Positions 1 through 5,291 of a DNA stretch of 8,285 nt are shown piece after piece. This DNA comes from JBGSIZ01 sp041742255. Its GTDB lineage: Bacteria; Pseudomonadota; Alphaproteobacteria; Rhodobacterales; Rhodobacteraceae. A program made the translations under genes and the position numbers. The notes beneath the pieces are model-generated. The model had not been told where the DNA came from. It ran no database searches and was given only the letters and a program-made list of their open reading frames with translations. Numbering within the stretch: position 1 is the stretch's first letter; each line of letters starts with the position of its first letter. Where the stretch lies: contig JBGSIZ010000076.1 of NCBI GenBank assembly GCA_041742255.1, positions 1 to 8,285 of the forward strand, in the 5' to 3' direction.

Positions 1-534
1 GCGCCCGCGCCCACAGGGGGACCCTCGGCGCAAGCAACATACGCCAGCCCATCGGGGGGGCACACGGCCACAGCACTGGCACCGGCCACCGACGCGCTGG
101 CACATTACGCCCGGTTCGAGGATGTGGTGGACCTGATCCGGGCGCACCGGGATGTGAAACTGCTGGTGGATGTGGAAAACGGGGTGCGGCTGGCGCGGTA
201 TCAACCGGGGCGAATCGAATTCACGCCCACCGACACGGCACCGGGGGATCTCGCTCAGCGGCTCGGGGCACGGCTTCAGGCGTGGACGGGAAACCGCTGG
301 GCGGTGAGCATCGTTAACACGGGCACCGGGGCCACGCTTGCAGAACAACAGGATGCGGCGTCCACGGCCCTGCGGTCACAGGCGGAACAACACCCGCTGG
401 TTCAGGCGGTTCTGGCGGCCTTCCCCAAGGCGCGGATCACGGACATCCGGACCCCGGCAGCCTTGGCGCAAGTGGCGCAGGCCGACGCGCTCCCCGAAGT
501 GGCAGACGAATGGGACCCCTTCGACAACGACTGA
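1..534 (+). CDS. dnaX: DNA polymerase III subunit gamma/tau, C-terminal part (5'-truncated by window edge)
   Basis: Reading frame 1 is open from the first base to a TGA at 532-534, giving the last 177 residues. The clamp-loader ATPase subunit assembles the sliding clamp on DNA; only the tail after the AAA+ core is visible here. The first 36 or so residues are a low-complexity Ala/Pro/Gly/Thr linker. A compact domain follows, from about residue 37 (AHYARFEDVVDLIRAHRD) to about residue 150, and the protein ends in an acidic WDPFDND tail. This matches the C-terminal domain of alphaproteobacterial gamma/tau (DUF3646, PF12362, by recall of the family). Identification is helped by ybaB and recR downstream, the usual partners of dnaX. 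Here they are separated from it by an opposite-strand gene. The true start lies upstream of the window. Confidence 0.9.
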   Translation, partial: APAPTGGPSAQATYASPSGGHTATALAPATDALAHYARFEDVVDLIRAHRDVKLLVDVENGVRLARYQPGRIEFTPTDTAPGDLAQRLGARLQAWTGNRWAVSIVNTGTGATLAEQQDAASTALRSQAEQHPLVQAVLAAFPKARITDIRTPAALAQVAQADALPEVADEWDPFDND

Positions 535-577
535 TCCGCCGCGTCAAAGGGGCCGTTCGTTGACCAAACGCGCGGAT
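534..577. terminator. imperfect hairpin between two convergent stop codons
   Basis: ATCCGC (534-539) pairs with GCGGAT (572-577), and after a bulged C at 540 GCGT (541-544) pairs with ACGC (568-571). This makes a ten-pair stem around a 23-nt loop. It fills the 42-bp gap between the dnaX stop and the phosphatase stop, so it could act for either strand. There is no T-tract on either side, so calling it a terminator is inference from position and symmetry. Confidence 0.3.
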
Positions 578-1224
578 TACCAAGCGTCCGGGGCGATATG
601 GCCCAATACGGCAAACCCGCCGGCGCCATCAGGACGCAAAACATAGGCGACACCTTGGGGTTCGGGATAAATGCCGGTGGCGGCCTCGAACGGGTCGTCA
701 TGGCCCACAATCACGCGGTTCCCGGACACCACCGGGGTGGCAAGGAACGGGGTCACACGGTCGGACATGGCGGCAACCTGTTCGGGGGTATACTCCTCGG
801 ACGGTTCAAAATTCAGGACAGGCGTGCGAACATGGTGGCCAAAGGCCAGATCGGCGGTTTGCCAGGCACGGCAATATTCACCGCTGATGACCTCGCTCAC
901 CGGAATACCATACCCGGCAACGGCGCCGCCAATGGCACGGGCCTGTGCCCAACCGGCAGCGCTCAGCATCCGCTGGGTGGAACAATCGCCGACAACGGCG
1001 GTCACCTGATCGGCATAATCGGCCTCGGTCTGGGCGTGGCGGATGTATAAAACCAGACCGCCCTCCTGCAACTGGGCAATCAGGTCTTCGGGGCTGGCGT
1101 CTTGGGCCGATACAACCGTCGGCAACACAGCGACCGCCAACACCACAGAAATCGCAAGGGTGCGCGCCGACCCAGAAACGGACCCAGAAACGGCACGGAA
1201 AACGGAACGAAAGGGATATGTCAT
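577..1224 (-). CDS. exported histidine phosphatase family (phosphoglycerate-mutase-like) protein
   Basis: The 215-residue product has a basic N-terminus, a hydrophobic stretch at about 22-40 and a likely signal-peptidase site after SA at residue 40, so it is probably periplasmic. The mature part starts the phosphatase core with LYIRHAQTEADY: Arg62-His63 is the RHG motif, His63 being the expected phospho-acceptor. Arg119 (EYCRAWQTA) and His175 (VGHDD) fit the other conserved basic residues of the superfamily. At about 175 residues the mature domain is short, as in the SixA/periplasmic-phosphatase side of the family. The substrate cannot be read from sequence. The start at 1224 is supported by AGGAG seven bases upstream. 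The gene is transcribed toward dnaX and away from ybaB, so it interrupts the usual dnaX-ybaB-recR order. The n-region is long and contains a VSGS repeat encoded by a 12-bp tandem duplication. Confidence 0.85.
   Translation of the reverse strand: MTYPFRSVFRAVSGSVSGSARTLAISVVLAVAVLPTVVSAQDASPEDLIAQLQEGGLVLYIRHAQTEADYADQVTAVVGDCSTQRMLSAAGWAQARAIGGAVAGYGIPVSEVISGEYCRAWQTADLAFGHHVRTPVLNFEPSEEYTPEQVAAMSDRVTPFLATPVVSGNRVIVGHDDPFEAATGIYPEPQGVAYVLRPDGAGGFAVLGHIAPDAW
1169..1192. repeat. perfect 12-bp tandem duplication inside a signal peptide
   Basis: GACCCAGAAACG occurs twice head to tail (1169-1180 and 1181-1192). Being a multiple of three it stays in frame and encodes VSGS-VSGS in the n-region of the phosphatase signal peptide. 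It looks like a simple slippage duplication that lengthened the region before the hydrophobic core. Confidence 0.85.
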
Positions 1225-1248
1225 GGGGTTCTCCTGTTGACTGAGAGC

Positions 1249-1277
1249 GTTCCATCATTTCCGACTGATTCTGTCAA
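1249..1277 (-). promoter_or_regulatory. possible promoter of the histidine phosphatase gene
   Basis: On the minus strand a perfect -35 hexamer TTGACA (1277 down to 1272) is followed after 17 bases by TGGAAC (1254 to 1249), a poor -10. The start codon at 1224 lies about 25 bases downstream. The hexamer and spacing are seen; promoter activity is inferred. It is flanked by a 7-bp inverted repeat, TGTTGAC at 1235-1241 and GTCAACA at 1273-1279, which overlaps the -35 box. Confidence 0.35.
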
Positions 1278-1286
1278 CAATATATT
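1258..1286 (+). promoter_or_regulatory. possible ybaB-recR promoter
   Basis: TTTCCG (1258-1263), 17 bases, then TATATT (1281-1286), five of six to the -10 consensus. It sits about 90 bp before the ybaB start. Because the gene upstream of ybaB is on the other strand, ybaB needs a promoter in this spacer. The AT-rich patch here is the only one in the region. A GANTC site (1267-1271), the CcrM methylation sequence of Alphaproteobacteria, lies in the spacer. Confidence 0.35.
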
Positions 1287-1310
1287 CCGACTATTTTACT
1301 CAACATTTTC
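1259..1310. repeat. two-copy imperfect 26-bp direct repeat in the phosphatase/ybaB divergent spacer
   Basis: Copy 1 is 1259-1284 and copy 2 is 1285-1310, directly adjacent. Both begin with TTCCGACT and carry TCAACA fifteen bases later; 18 of 26 positions agree. The conserved blocks fall over the candidate promoters of both divergent genes, which is the arrangement expected of a paired regulator-binding site. The repeat is seen directly; a regulatory role is inferred. Confidence 0.6.
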
Positions 1311-1375
1311 CCGCCCTTGCCCCGGCGCACCCCGCCGCCTATCGTCGGGCAAACGCTATTCAGGAGAAACCAGCG

Positions 1376-1720
1376 ATGCTCAAAGGACTAGGCGGGCTTG
1401 GCGATATGGCCAAGATGATGAAAACCGCGCAGGAAATGCAGACCAAGATGGCGCAGCTTCAGGACGACATGACCACGATCATGGTCGAAGGCCAATCCGG
1501 CGCGGGTCTGGTCAAGGCGACATCAACGGCCAAGGGCGAACTCAAGGGGCTGGACATCGACCCCTCGATCTTCTCCTCCGATGACAAGGAAATGGTCGAA
1601 GACCTGATCCTCGCGGCGATCAAGGATGCACAGGCCAAGGCGGCAGAACGGGCACAACAGGAAATGGCAAAACTGACCGAAGGGCTCGGCCTGCCCCCAG
1701 GCATGAAACTGCCGTTCTGA
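1376..1720 (+). CDS. ybaB: YbaB/EbfC family nucleoid-associated protein
   Basis: A 114-residue protein of the small YbaB/EbfC family, which forms dimers that bind DNA and the nucleoid. The sequence shows the family pattern. A Gly/Leu-rich start (MLKGLGGLGDMAKMMK) leads into a long N-terminal helix rich in Met, Gln and Lys. A beta-strand core follows at about residues 34-62 (VEGQSGAGLVKATSTAKGEL), then a C-terminal helix (about 69-100) and a Pro/Gly tail, PPGMKLPF. The start at 1376 has AGGAGA eight bases upstream. It precedes recR by 98 bp on the same strand, the conserved ybaB-recR pairing, and probably shares its transcript. YbaB proteins are often encoded between dnaX and recR. Here a phosphatase gene on the opposite strand separates it from dnaX, so it must have its own promoter. 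Confidence 0.93.
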   Translation: MLKGLGGLGDMAKMMKTAQEMQTKMAQLQDDMTTIMVEGQSGAGLVKATSTAKGELKGLDIDPSIFSSDDKEMVEDLILAAIKDAQAKAAERAQQEMAKLTEGLGLPPGMKLPF

Positions 1721-1767
1721 CCCATGACCCCGGCCCGGCGCACCATGGCGGCAACGGATCCTGACCG

Positions 1768-1787
1768 GGTCACGGCCCGCCGTGACC
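1768..1787. repeat. perfect 8-bp hairpin between ybaB and recR
   Basis: GGTCACGG (1768-1775) and CCGTGACC (1780-1787) are perfect reverse complements around a CCCG loop. The hairpin lies 47 bases after the ybaB stop and 31 before the preferred recR start. No T-run follows, so it is not a classical intrinsic terminator. It could be an mRNA processing or stabilising element, a partial attenuator, or a protein-binding dyad. Confidence 0.6.
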
Positions 1788-1818
1788 GCGCGTCCGGATG
1801 CTGTGGACACGCAAGAAA

Positions 1819-2412
1819 ATGACCCAAGGCACCGAAGACATCGACACGCTCATCGACCTGATGGCGCGGCTTCCGGGGCTTGGGCCACGGTCGGCGCGGC
1901 GGGCGGTCCTGCACCTGATCAAGAAACGGCGGATCCTGCTGTTACCGCTGGCCGAGGCGATGCACACGGTCGGCACGACAGCGCGGGAATGTCTGAACTG
2001 CGGGAACATCGGCACCGGGGACCTGTGCGGCATCTGCACCAGCGACAAACGGGCGACGGGAGAAATCTGCGTGGTCGAAGACGTGGCGGACCTATGGGCG
2101 ATGGAACGGTCGGGGGTGTTCCGGGGGCGGTATCACGTTCTGGGGGGGACGCTGTCGGCGCTGGACGCGGTCGGGCCGGACGATCTGCGTATCCCCAAAC
2201 TGCTGGACCGGATCGCGACCGAACGGATCACCGAGGTGATCCTCGCCCTCGGCGCGACAATCGACGGCCAGACTACGGCACATTACATCGCCGATCAGGT
2301 GCGGGGGGTGACGGTCACGTCATTGGCCCAAGGGGTGCCGGTGGGCGGGGAACTGGATTATCTCGACGACGGGACAATCTCGGCGGCGCTCAAGGCCCGG
2401 CGCAGCCTCTAG
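1819..2412 (+). CDS. recR: recombination mediator protein RecR
   Basis: RecR works with RecF/RecO to load RecA on gapped DNA. From the ATG at 1819 the product is 197 residues, close to the usual 198-200. Domains run in family order. A helix-hairpin-helix comes first (about 13-30, LPGLGPRSARRA). A four-cysteine zinc finger follows (Cys58, Cys61, Cys70, Cys73). The Toprim domain begins at about 83 (ICVVEDVADLWAMERSG, with Glu87 acidic). The signature GVPVGGELDYLDDGT sits at 172-186. An in-frame ATG at 1798 would add seven residues, LWTRKK-like and unlike the family. I prefer 1819 because MTQGTEDIDTLIDLMARLPG aligns with the normal N-terminus. Neither start has a strong Shine-Dalgarno, so translation may depend on coupling with ybaB. 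The stop codon sits in the loop of a strong hairpin. Confidence 0.95.
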   Translation: MTQGTEDIDTLIDLMARLPGLGPRSARRAVLHLIKKRRILLLPLAEAMHTVGTTARECLNCGNIGTGDLCGICTSDKRATGEICVVEDVADLWAMERSGVFRGRYHVLGGTLSALDAVGPDDLRIPKLLDRIATERITEVILALGATIDGQTTAHYIADQVRGVTVTSLAQGVPVGGELDYLDDGTISAALKARRSL

Positions 2413-2426
2413 CCGGCCGGGCCTTG
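2391..2426 (+). terminator. 11-bp GC-rich hairpin spanning the recR stop codon
   Basis: CAAGGCCCGGC (2391-2401) and GCCGGGCCTTG (2416-2426) pair perfectly over 11 bp with a 14-nt loop that contains the recR TAG (2410-2412). No T-tract follows. Its strength and place, between recR and a convergent gene, suggest transcription termination or 3'-end protection. It would be bidirectional by symmetry. Confidence 0.45.
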
Positions 2427-2431
2427 CACGC

Positions 2432-2454
2432 GGTCACTTGAACGGGGTCACTTG
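2432..2454. repeat. 9-bp direct repeat with 14-bp period at the end of the methyltransferase gene
   Basis: GGTCACTTG occurs at 2432-2440 and again at 2446-2454. The second copy contains the minus-strand stop codon of the methyltransferase-like gene (2448-2450) and its last Lys codon. The first copy carries a second AAG-TGA just downstream, out of frame. It appears to be a small local duplication. Confidence 0.6.
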
Positions 2455-3278
2455 GCCATAAGTTTGAACCCCAGCGCCTGATCCCAATGCACAAACGACG
2501 CGACGCAATGGAACCCGTTGCGGTCATAGGCGCGCATCCCATGGCGGAACGCGGTAAAGGCGGCGTTGTAATCTTCCTTGGCGCGGAATTCGGGGATCAA
2601 CCGGTTCAACAGGACAAACACGGTCTTGCGGCTCAGGCGGCAAAACTCGTCCACAATGGGCAACCAGTCGGTGGGGTGGCAGTAGTGTTCGATGGCCTGC
2701 GAACAGATGATGACATCAAACTGCTTGTCCTCAAACGGATAGGGGACGTGGCCGGCATCAAAGATTTTCATCGGCAGGGCGATGCTCTCGACGATAAGGC
2801 GATAGGGCCAGTCGATCTCGGTGGCACCCTCGATGGGCAGGCCAATATCATCTTCGGTGCGGGTGAAGGTCTCGTCGTTCAGGGCGCGGAACTGGCTCAT
2901 CTCCTGCCCGGCGCGGCGGCTGACCATATTGGCGAAATCGTTGCCCACCACATCATGGCCATAGTGGCGCAGGATTTCCAGCATGGCGCCATGGGCGGTA
3001 GACATTTCCAAAACGCGGTGAGGGTCCTTGGTGATCAGCAACTCAGGCAGATACAGCTGAATCCGGTTCCAGCACCGTTCGATATTGCGGGCACGGTCAA
3101 CATATTTCTGCTGCAACTTGGCAGACCGCTCCTTGCCCTCGGGGGACAAAGGATACGGGGTCATCAACGCCGCGGGGGGCTTTTCCCCAAACAAATCAAG
3201 GTTATCAGCCTTGTTGCGCTCTTGGCGCACAAGTTTCCTGATCTCGGGGTCCTTGATATCCCTGACATCCATCATCAT
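2448..3278 (-). CDS. class I SAM-dependent methyltransferase-like protein (paralogue A)
   Basis: The 276-residue product resembles a Rossmann-fold SAM methyltransferase. The SAM-binding region is RVLEMSTAHGAMLEILRHYG (88-107), with an acidic residue after strand 2 (GNDFANM, Asp114). A motif-II-like stretch DVIICSQAIEHYCHPTDW spans 188-205, matching the Methyltransf_11 pattern of an EH pair after a strand. The classic GxGxG loop is replaced by STAHG. An N-terminal helical segment (about 1-80) contains KYVDRARNIERCWNRIQLY, and the end is FVHWDQALGFKL. All of these blocks recur in the neighbouring gene 3396-4238, so the two are tandem paralogues. Three successive ATGs (3278, 3275, 3272) are possible starts. 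The GGAG upstream favours 3278 or 3272. The substrate is unknown; small molecule, sugar or protein are all possible. There is no signal peptide or membrane segment. Confidence 0.75.
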   Translation of the reverse strand: MMMDVRDIKDPEIRKLVRQERNKADNLDLFGEKPPAALMTPYPLSPEGKERSAKLQQKYVDRARNIERCWNRIQLYLPELLITKDPHRVLEMSTAHGAMLEILRHYGHDVVGNDFANMVSRRAGQEMSQFRALNDETFTRTEDDIGLPIEGATEIDWPYRLIVESIALPMKIFDAGHVPYPFEDKQFDVIICSQAIEHYCHPTDWLPIVDEFCRLSRKTVFVLLNRLIPEFRAKEDYNAAFTAFRHGMRAYDRNGFHCVASFVHWDQALGFKLMAK

Positions 3279-3335
3279 GGCTCCGCTCCACTCTGGCCCA
3301 CATCCGGGCCGGTCATCCCTATGGCAGCAGGGTTA

Positions 3336-3363
3336 ATTGCAAATGTATGCGGCCCGGTGTCAA
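3336..3363 (-). promoter_or_regulatory. possible promoter for methyltransferase paralogue A
   Basis: On the minus strand a perfect TTGACA (3363 to 3358) is followed after 16 bases by TGCAAT (3341 to 3336), four of six to consensus. It lies in the 117-bp gap between the paralogues, about 58 bases before the start at 3278. It suggests paralogue A can be transcribed independently of paralogue B. The same gap holds a 10-bp palindrome CCGGCGCCGG (3370-3379) just upstream. Confidence 0.45.
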
Positions 3364-3395
3364 CGCCCCCCGGCGCCGGCACCAGTCCAGCCGCG

Positions 3396-4238
3396 TCAAA
3401 CCGCCGACAGCTTGAACCCCAACGCCTCGTTCCAATGAACAAAGGTGGCAGAGCATTCAAACCCGTTTTCGCCGTAGTTCCGCATCCCCAACCGAAAGGC
3501 GTGAAAGGCCTTCATGTAAGTCCGGTTTTTCTGGAAACGGGCATGGGCGGGGTTGAGCATGACAAACACGGTGCGGCGGCTGATCCGGCACATCTCGGCG
3601 ACCACACCCATCCAGTCGTTGGGGTGGCAATAATGCTCGATGGCCTGAAAACACATGACGACATCCTGGGACTTGTCGGCAAACGGATAGGGGGTCTTGC
3701 CGCCATCGAAAATGGTCATCGGAATACCGATGCTTTCGATGATCGGGCGATAGGGCCAATCGTTGGTGCCTTCGGGACCAATGGGGATGCCGTGGTCATC
3801 GGTGGCGCGGACGAAATCGGGATCGTTCAGATCGCGAAACACGGCCATCGGCTGATTGTCGGGGGCATAGATCATGTTGGCATAATCGGACCCCATGACG
3901 GTATGACCAAAATGGCGGGCAACCTCCAACATACCACCATGGGCGGTGGACAGTTCTAGCACGTCGCGGGGCGGGGCACCGGGGCGGATCAATTCGGGGA
4001 AATACAACTGCATCCGGTTCCACGACCGGCGGATGTTGCGGGCGCGCTGGGCGTATTTGGTCTGGATCAGGGCGACACGGGCGGTGGCGGCCTCGTCCAG
4101 CACATAATCGGTCAGCAACTCGGGGGGGGGTGGCTCTTGGAACAGGTCGATCAGGTCACCCTGAATTTTCAACCGCTTCAAATGACGGGCCACGCGACGA
4201 TCCGCGAGCGGATCGAACACTTCTTCCAGATCTTTCAT
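3396..4238 (-). CDS. class I SAM-dependent methyltransferase-like protein (paralogue B)
   Basis: A 280-residue protein collinear with the downstream gene product at 2448-3278. Shared blocks include KYAQRARNIRRSWNRMQLYF (61-80), DVLELSTAHGGMLEVARHFG (92-111) and GSDYANM (116-122, Asp118). IPMTIFDGGKTPYPFADK (172-189), CFQAIEHYCHPNDW (196-209), CRISRRTVFVMLN and the terminal FVHWNEALGFKL are also shared. As in the paralogue, the SAM-loop position reads STAHGG rather than GxGxG, so this is a family trait and not decay. Both cysteines flanking QAIEHY are conserved in the pair. The start at 4238 has GAGG seven bases upstream. The two proteins diverge mostly in the first 50 residues and in the segment after ANM. 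Function is unassigned. Chemistry is inferred from fold-like motifs only, and a non-catalytic or different SAM-fold role is possible. Confidence 0.75.
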   Translation of the reverse strand: MKDLEEVFDPLADRRVARHLKRLKIQGDLIDLFQEPPPPELLTDYVLDEAATARVALIQTKYAQRARNIRRSWNRMQLYFPELIRPGAPPRDVLELSTAHGGMLEVARHFGHTVMGSDYANMIYAPDNQPMAVFRDLNDPDFVRATDDHGIPIGPEGTNDWPYRPIIESIGIPMTIFDGGKTPYPFADKSQDVVMCFQAIEHYCHPNDWMGVVAEMCRISRRTVFVMLNPAHARFQKNRTYMKAFHAFRLGMRNYGENGFECSATFVHWNEALGFKLSAV

Positions 4239-4258
4239 GCTTTAGCCTCAACAGGTTT

Positions 4259-4287
4259 CTTTTATTTTCTGCCAGAGTCTTCGTTAA
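4259..4287 (-). promoter_or_regulatory. possible promoter for methyltransferase paralogue B
   Basis: Minus strand TTAACG (4287 to 4282), 17-base spacer, TAAAAG (4264 to 4259), about 20 bases ahead of the start codon at 4238. Each hexamer matches four of six consensus positions. It falls in an AT-rich patch just after the trcR terminator, where a new promoter is expected. A GANTC site (GAGTC, 4275-4279) lies between the boxes. Confidence 0.35.
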
Positions 4288-4300
4288 CGTCATGCCAATC

Positions 4301-4338
4301 AAGGAAAAAGAAAAAGGCCCGCCACTTGGGGGCGGGCC
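4301..4338 (-). terminator. strong rho-independent terminator of trcR
   Basis: GGCCCGCC (4316-4323) and GGCGGGCC (4331-4338) form a perfect 8-bp stem with a 7-nt loop. On the minus strand the stem is followed by TTTTTCTTTTTCCTT (4315 down to 4301). It begins 38 bases after the trcR stop at 4377-4379 and separates trcR from the methyltransferase genes on the same strand. The T-tract lies only on the minus side, so it acts in that direction. Confidence 0.9.
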
Positions 4339-4376
4339 TGTTGCAAATCAATCAATCCCAACGGATCGAAGCCGGA

Positions 4377-5162
4377 TCACCGGCGGCGCTTGTCGTCCTC
4401 GTCCTCGTCGTCTTCATCCAGATCGGGCTGCTTGAAGAAACTCTCGGCGTCGGAAAAATCAATATCCTCTTCCTCGGGCTCATCGCCACGAGGGTCCAAT
4501 CCGCTGTCGGACAGGGTAAAGGTTTCAAGCCCGGTCATCGAGGACGGCATCTTCGGCTCGGGGGCCATGCCAAGGCTCTGCTCGGTCGACACCAGCTTGC
4601 GGCGCTCGTCATCGGACATGACACCACCCTCGCGGGCCTTCTTGGCGTTGGCGACCTGCACGGCGGCGTCCAGTTCGGACTGGCGGCACAGGCCAAGGGC
4701 AACAGGGTCAATCGGATCAATGTTGTTGATGTTCCAATGGGACCGCTCGCGGATAGCGAGAATGGTGGGCTTGGTGGTGCCCACCAGCTTGCCAATCTGA
4801 CCATCGGTCAGTTCGGGGTGAAACTTGACCAGCCACAGGATGGAGGCAGGGCGATCCTGCCGCTTGGACAAGGGAGTATACCGGGGACCACGGCGCTTTT
4901 CCTCGCCCGCAGCAGCAAGGTTGAACTTCAACTTCAGAACGTAATCCGGGTTGGCCTGCGCGCGGTCAATCTCGGCGGCGTCCAACTGGTTGTTGGCGAT
5001 CGGGTCAAACCCCTTGACGCCGGTGGCGACATCGCCATCGGCAATGCCCTGCACTTCCAGCGGATGCATACCGACGAAATCGGCAATCTGCTTGAAACTC
5101 AGGGTCGTGTTATCCACCAGCCAAACGGCAGTGGCCTTCGCCATAATCGGTTTGTCAGCCAT
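4377..5162 (-). CDS. trcR: TrcR/DUF1013 family cell-cycle transcriptional regulator
   Basis: A 261-residue protein of the alphaproteobacterial DUF1013 family (PF06242), annotated elsewhere as the cell-cycle transcription regulator TrcR. Two helix-turn-helix-like segments are visible. One is at about 12-37 (WLVDNTTLSFKQIADFVG), the other at about 107-138 (LVKFHPELTDGQIGKLVG). Each has the form of a first helix, an F-x-Q-I or G-Q-I turn helix, then a recognition helix. Residues 139-165 (RSHWNINNIDPIDPVALGLC) are a family-typical block. The C-terminal 40 or so residues are very acidic and end DEDDKRRR, probably disordered. I chose the ATG at 5162 because a GGAGG lies five bases upstream and the frame's earlier ATG (5174) has none. 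The open frame continues far upstream through the divergent RNase gene, but only as a stop-free shadow. A strong terminator follows the gene. Confidence 0.9.
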   Translation of the reverse strand: MADKPIMAKATAVWLVDNTTLSFKQIADFVGMHPLEVQGIADGDVATGVKGFDPIANNQLDAAEIDRAQANPDYVLKLKFNLAAAGEEKRRGPRYTPLSKRQDRPASILWLVKFHPELTDGQIGKLVGTTKPTILAIRERSHWNINNIDPIDPVALGLCRQSELDAAVQVANAKKAREGGVMSDDERRKLVSTEQSLGMAPEPKMPSSMTGLETFTLSDSGLDPRGDEPEEEDIDFSDAESFFKQPDLDEDDEDEDDKRRR

Positions 5163-5195
5163 CGGGGCCTCCATCAAAAAACAAGCCTTCCCCCG

Positions 5196-5212
5196 GCCCT
5201 GGGTCTCAGGGC
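5196..5212. repeat. small hairpin in the trcR leader
   Basis: GCCCTG (5196-5201) and CAGGGC (5207-5212) form a perfect 6-bp stem with a 5-nt loop, 34 bases ahead of the trcR start on the minus strand. On the other side it lies upstream of the RNase T2 promoter. It may affect the trcR 5' leader or be a binding dyad, but it could equally be chance in GC-rich DNA. Confidence 0.35.
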
Positions 5213-5235
5213 GGGCCGATCTGGCCCAGTTCACG

Positions 5236-5263
5236 TTGTCGGGGAACTCGAATGCGTTATAGT
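5236..5263 (+). promoter_or_regulatory. likely RNase T2 promoter
   Basis: TTGTCG (5236-5241), 16 bases, TATAGT (5258-5263). The -10 matches five of six and the -35 four of six. The predicted start of transcription, about 5270, leaves a leader of about 20 bases before the ATG at 5292. On the minus strand TTGACT (5266 to 5261) overlaps this -10, so a trcR promoter could overlap and compete, although no good -10 follows it. Confidence 0.5.
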
Positions 5264-5291
5264 CAAGGGAACCCAAACTGAAAAGATCAAA

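Noticed and set aside
1798..1818. Seven-residue N-terminal extension of RecR
   Set aside because: The extra residues are not part of the usual RecR N-terminus, and no Shine-Dalgarno precedes 1798. It remains possible but is less likely than 1819.
3304..3357. CCGGGCC/GGCCCGG inverted pair between the methyltransferase genes as a terminator
   Set aside because: The loop is 40 nt and there is no T-tract. It overlaps the better-supported promoter for paralogue A, and such GC-rich pairs are common by chance here.
2487..3959. A 490-codon open frame on the + strand across both methyltransferase genes
   Set aside because: It is the complement of both paralogous genes and shows matching repeated blocks only because the genes on the other strand are paralogues. 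No ribosome-binding site or known domain.
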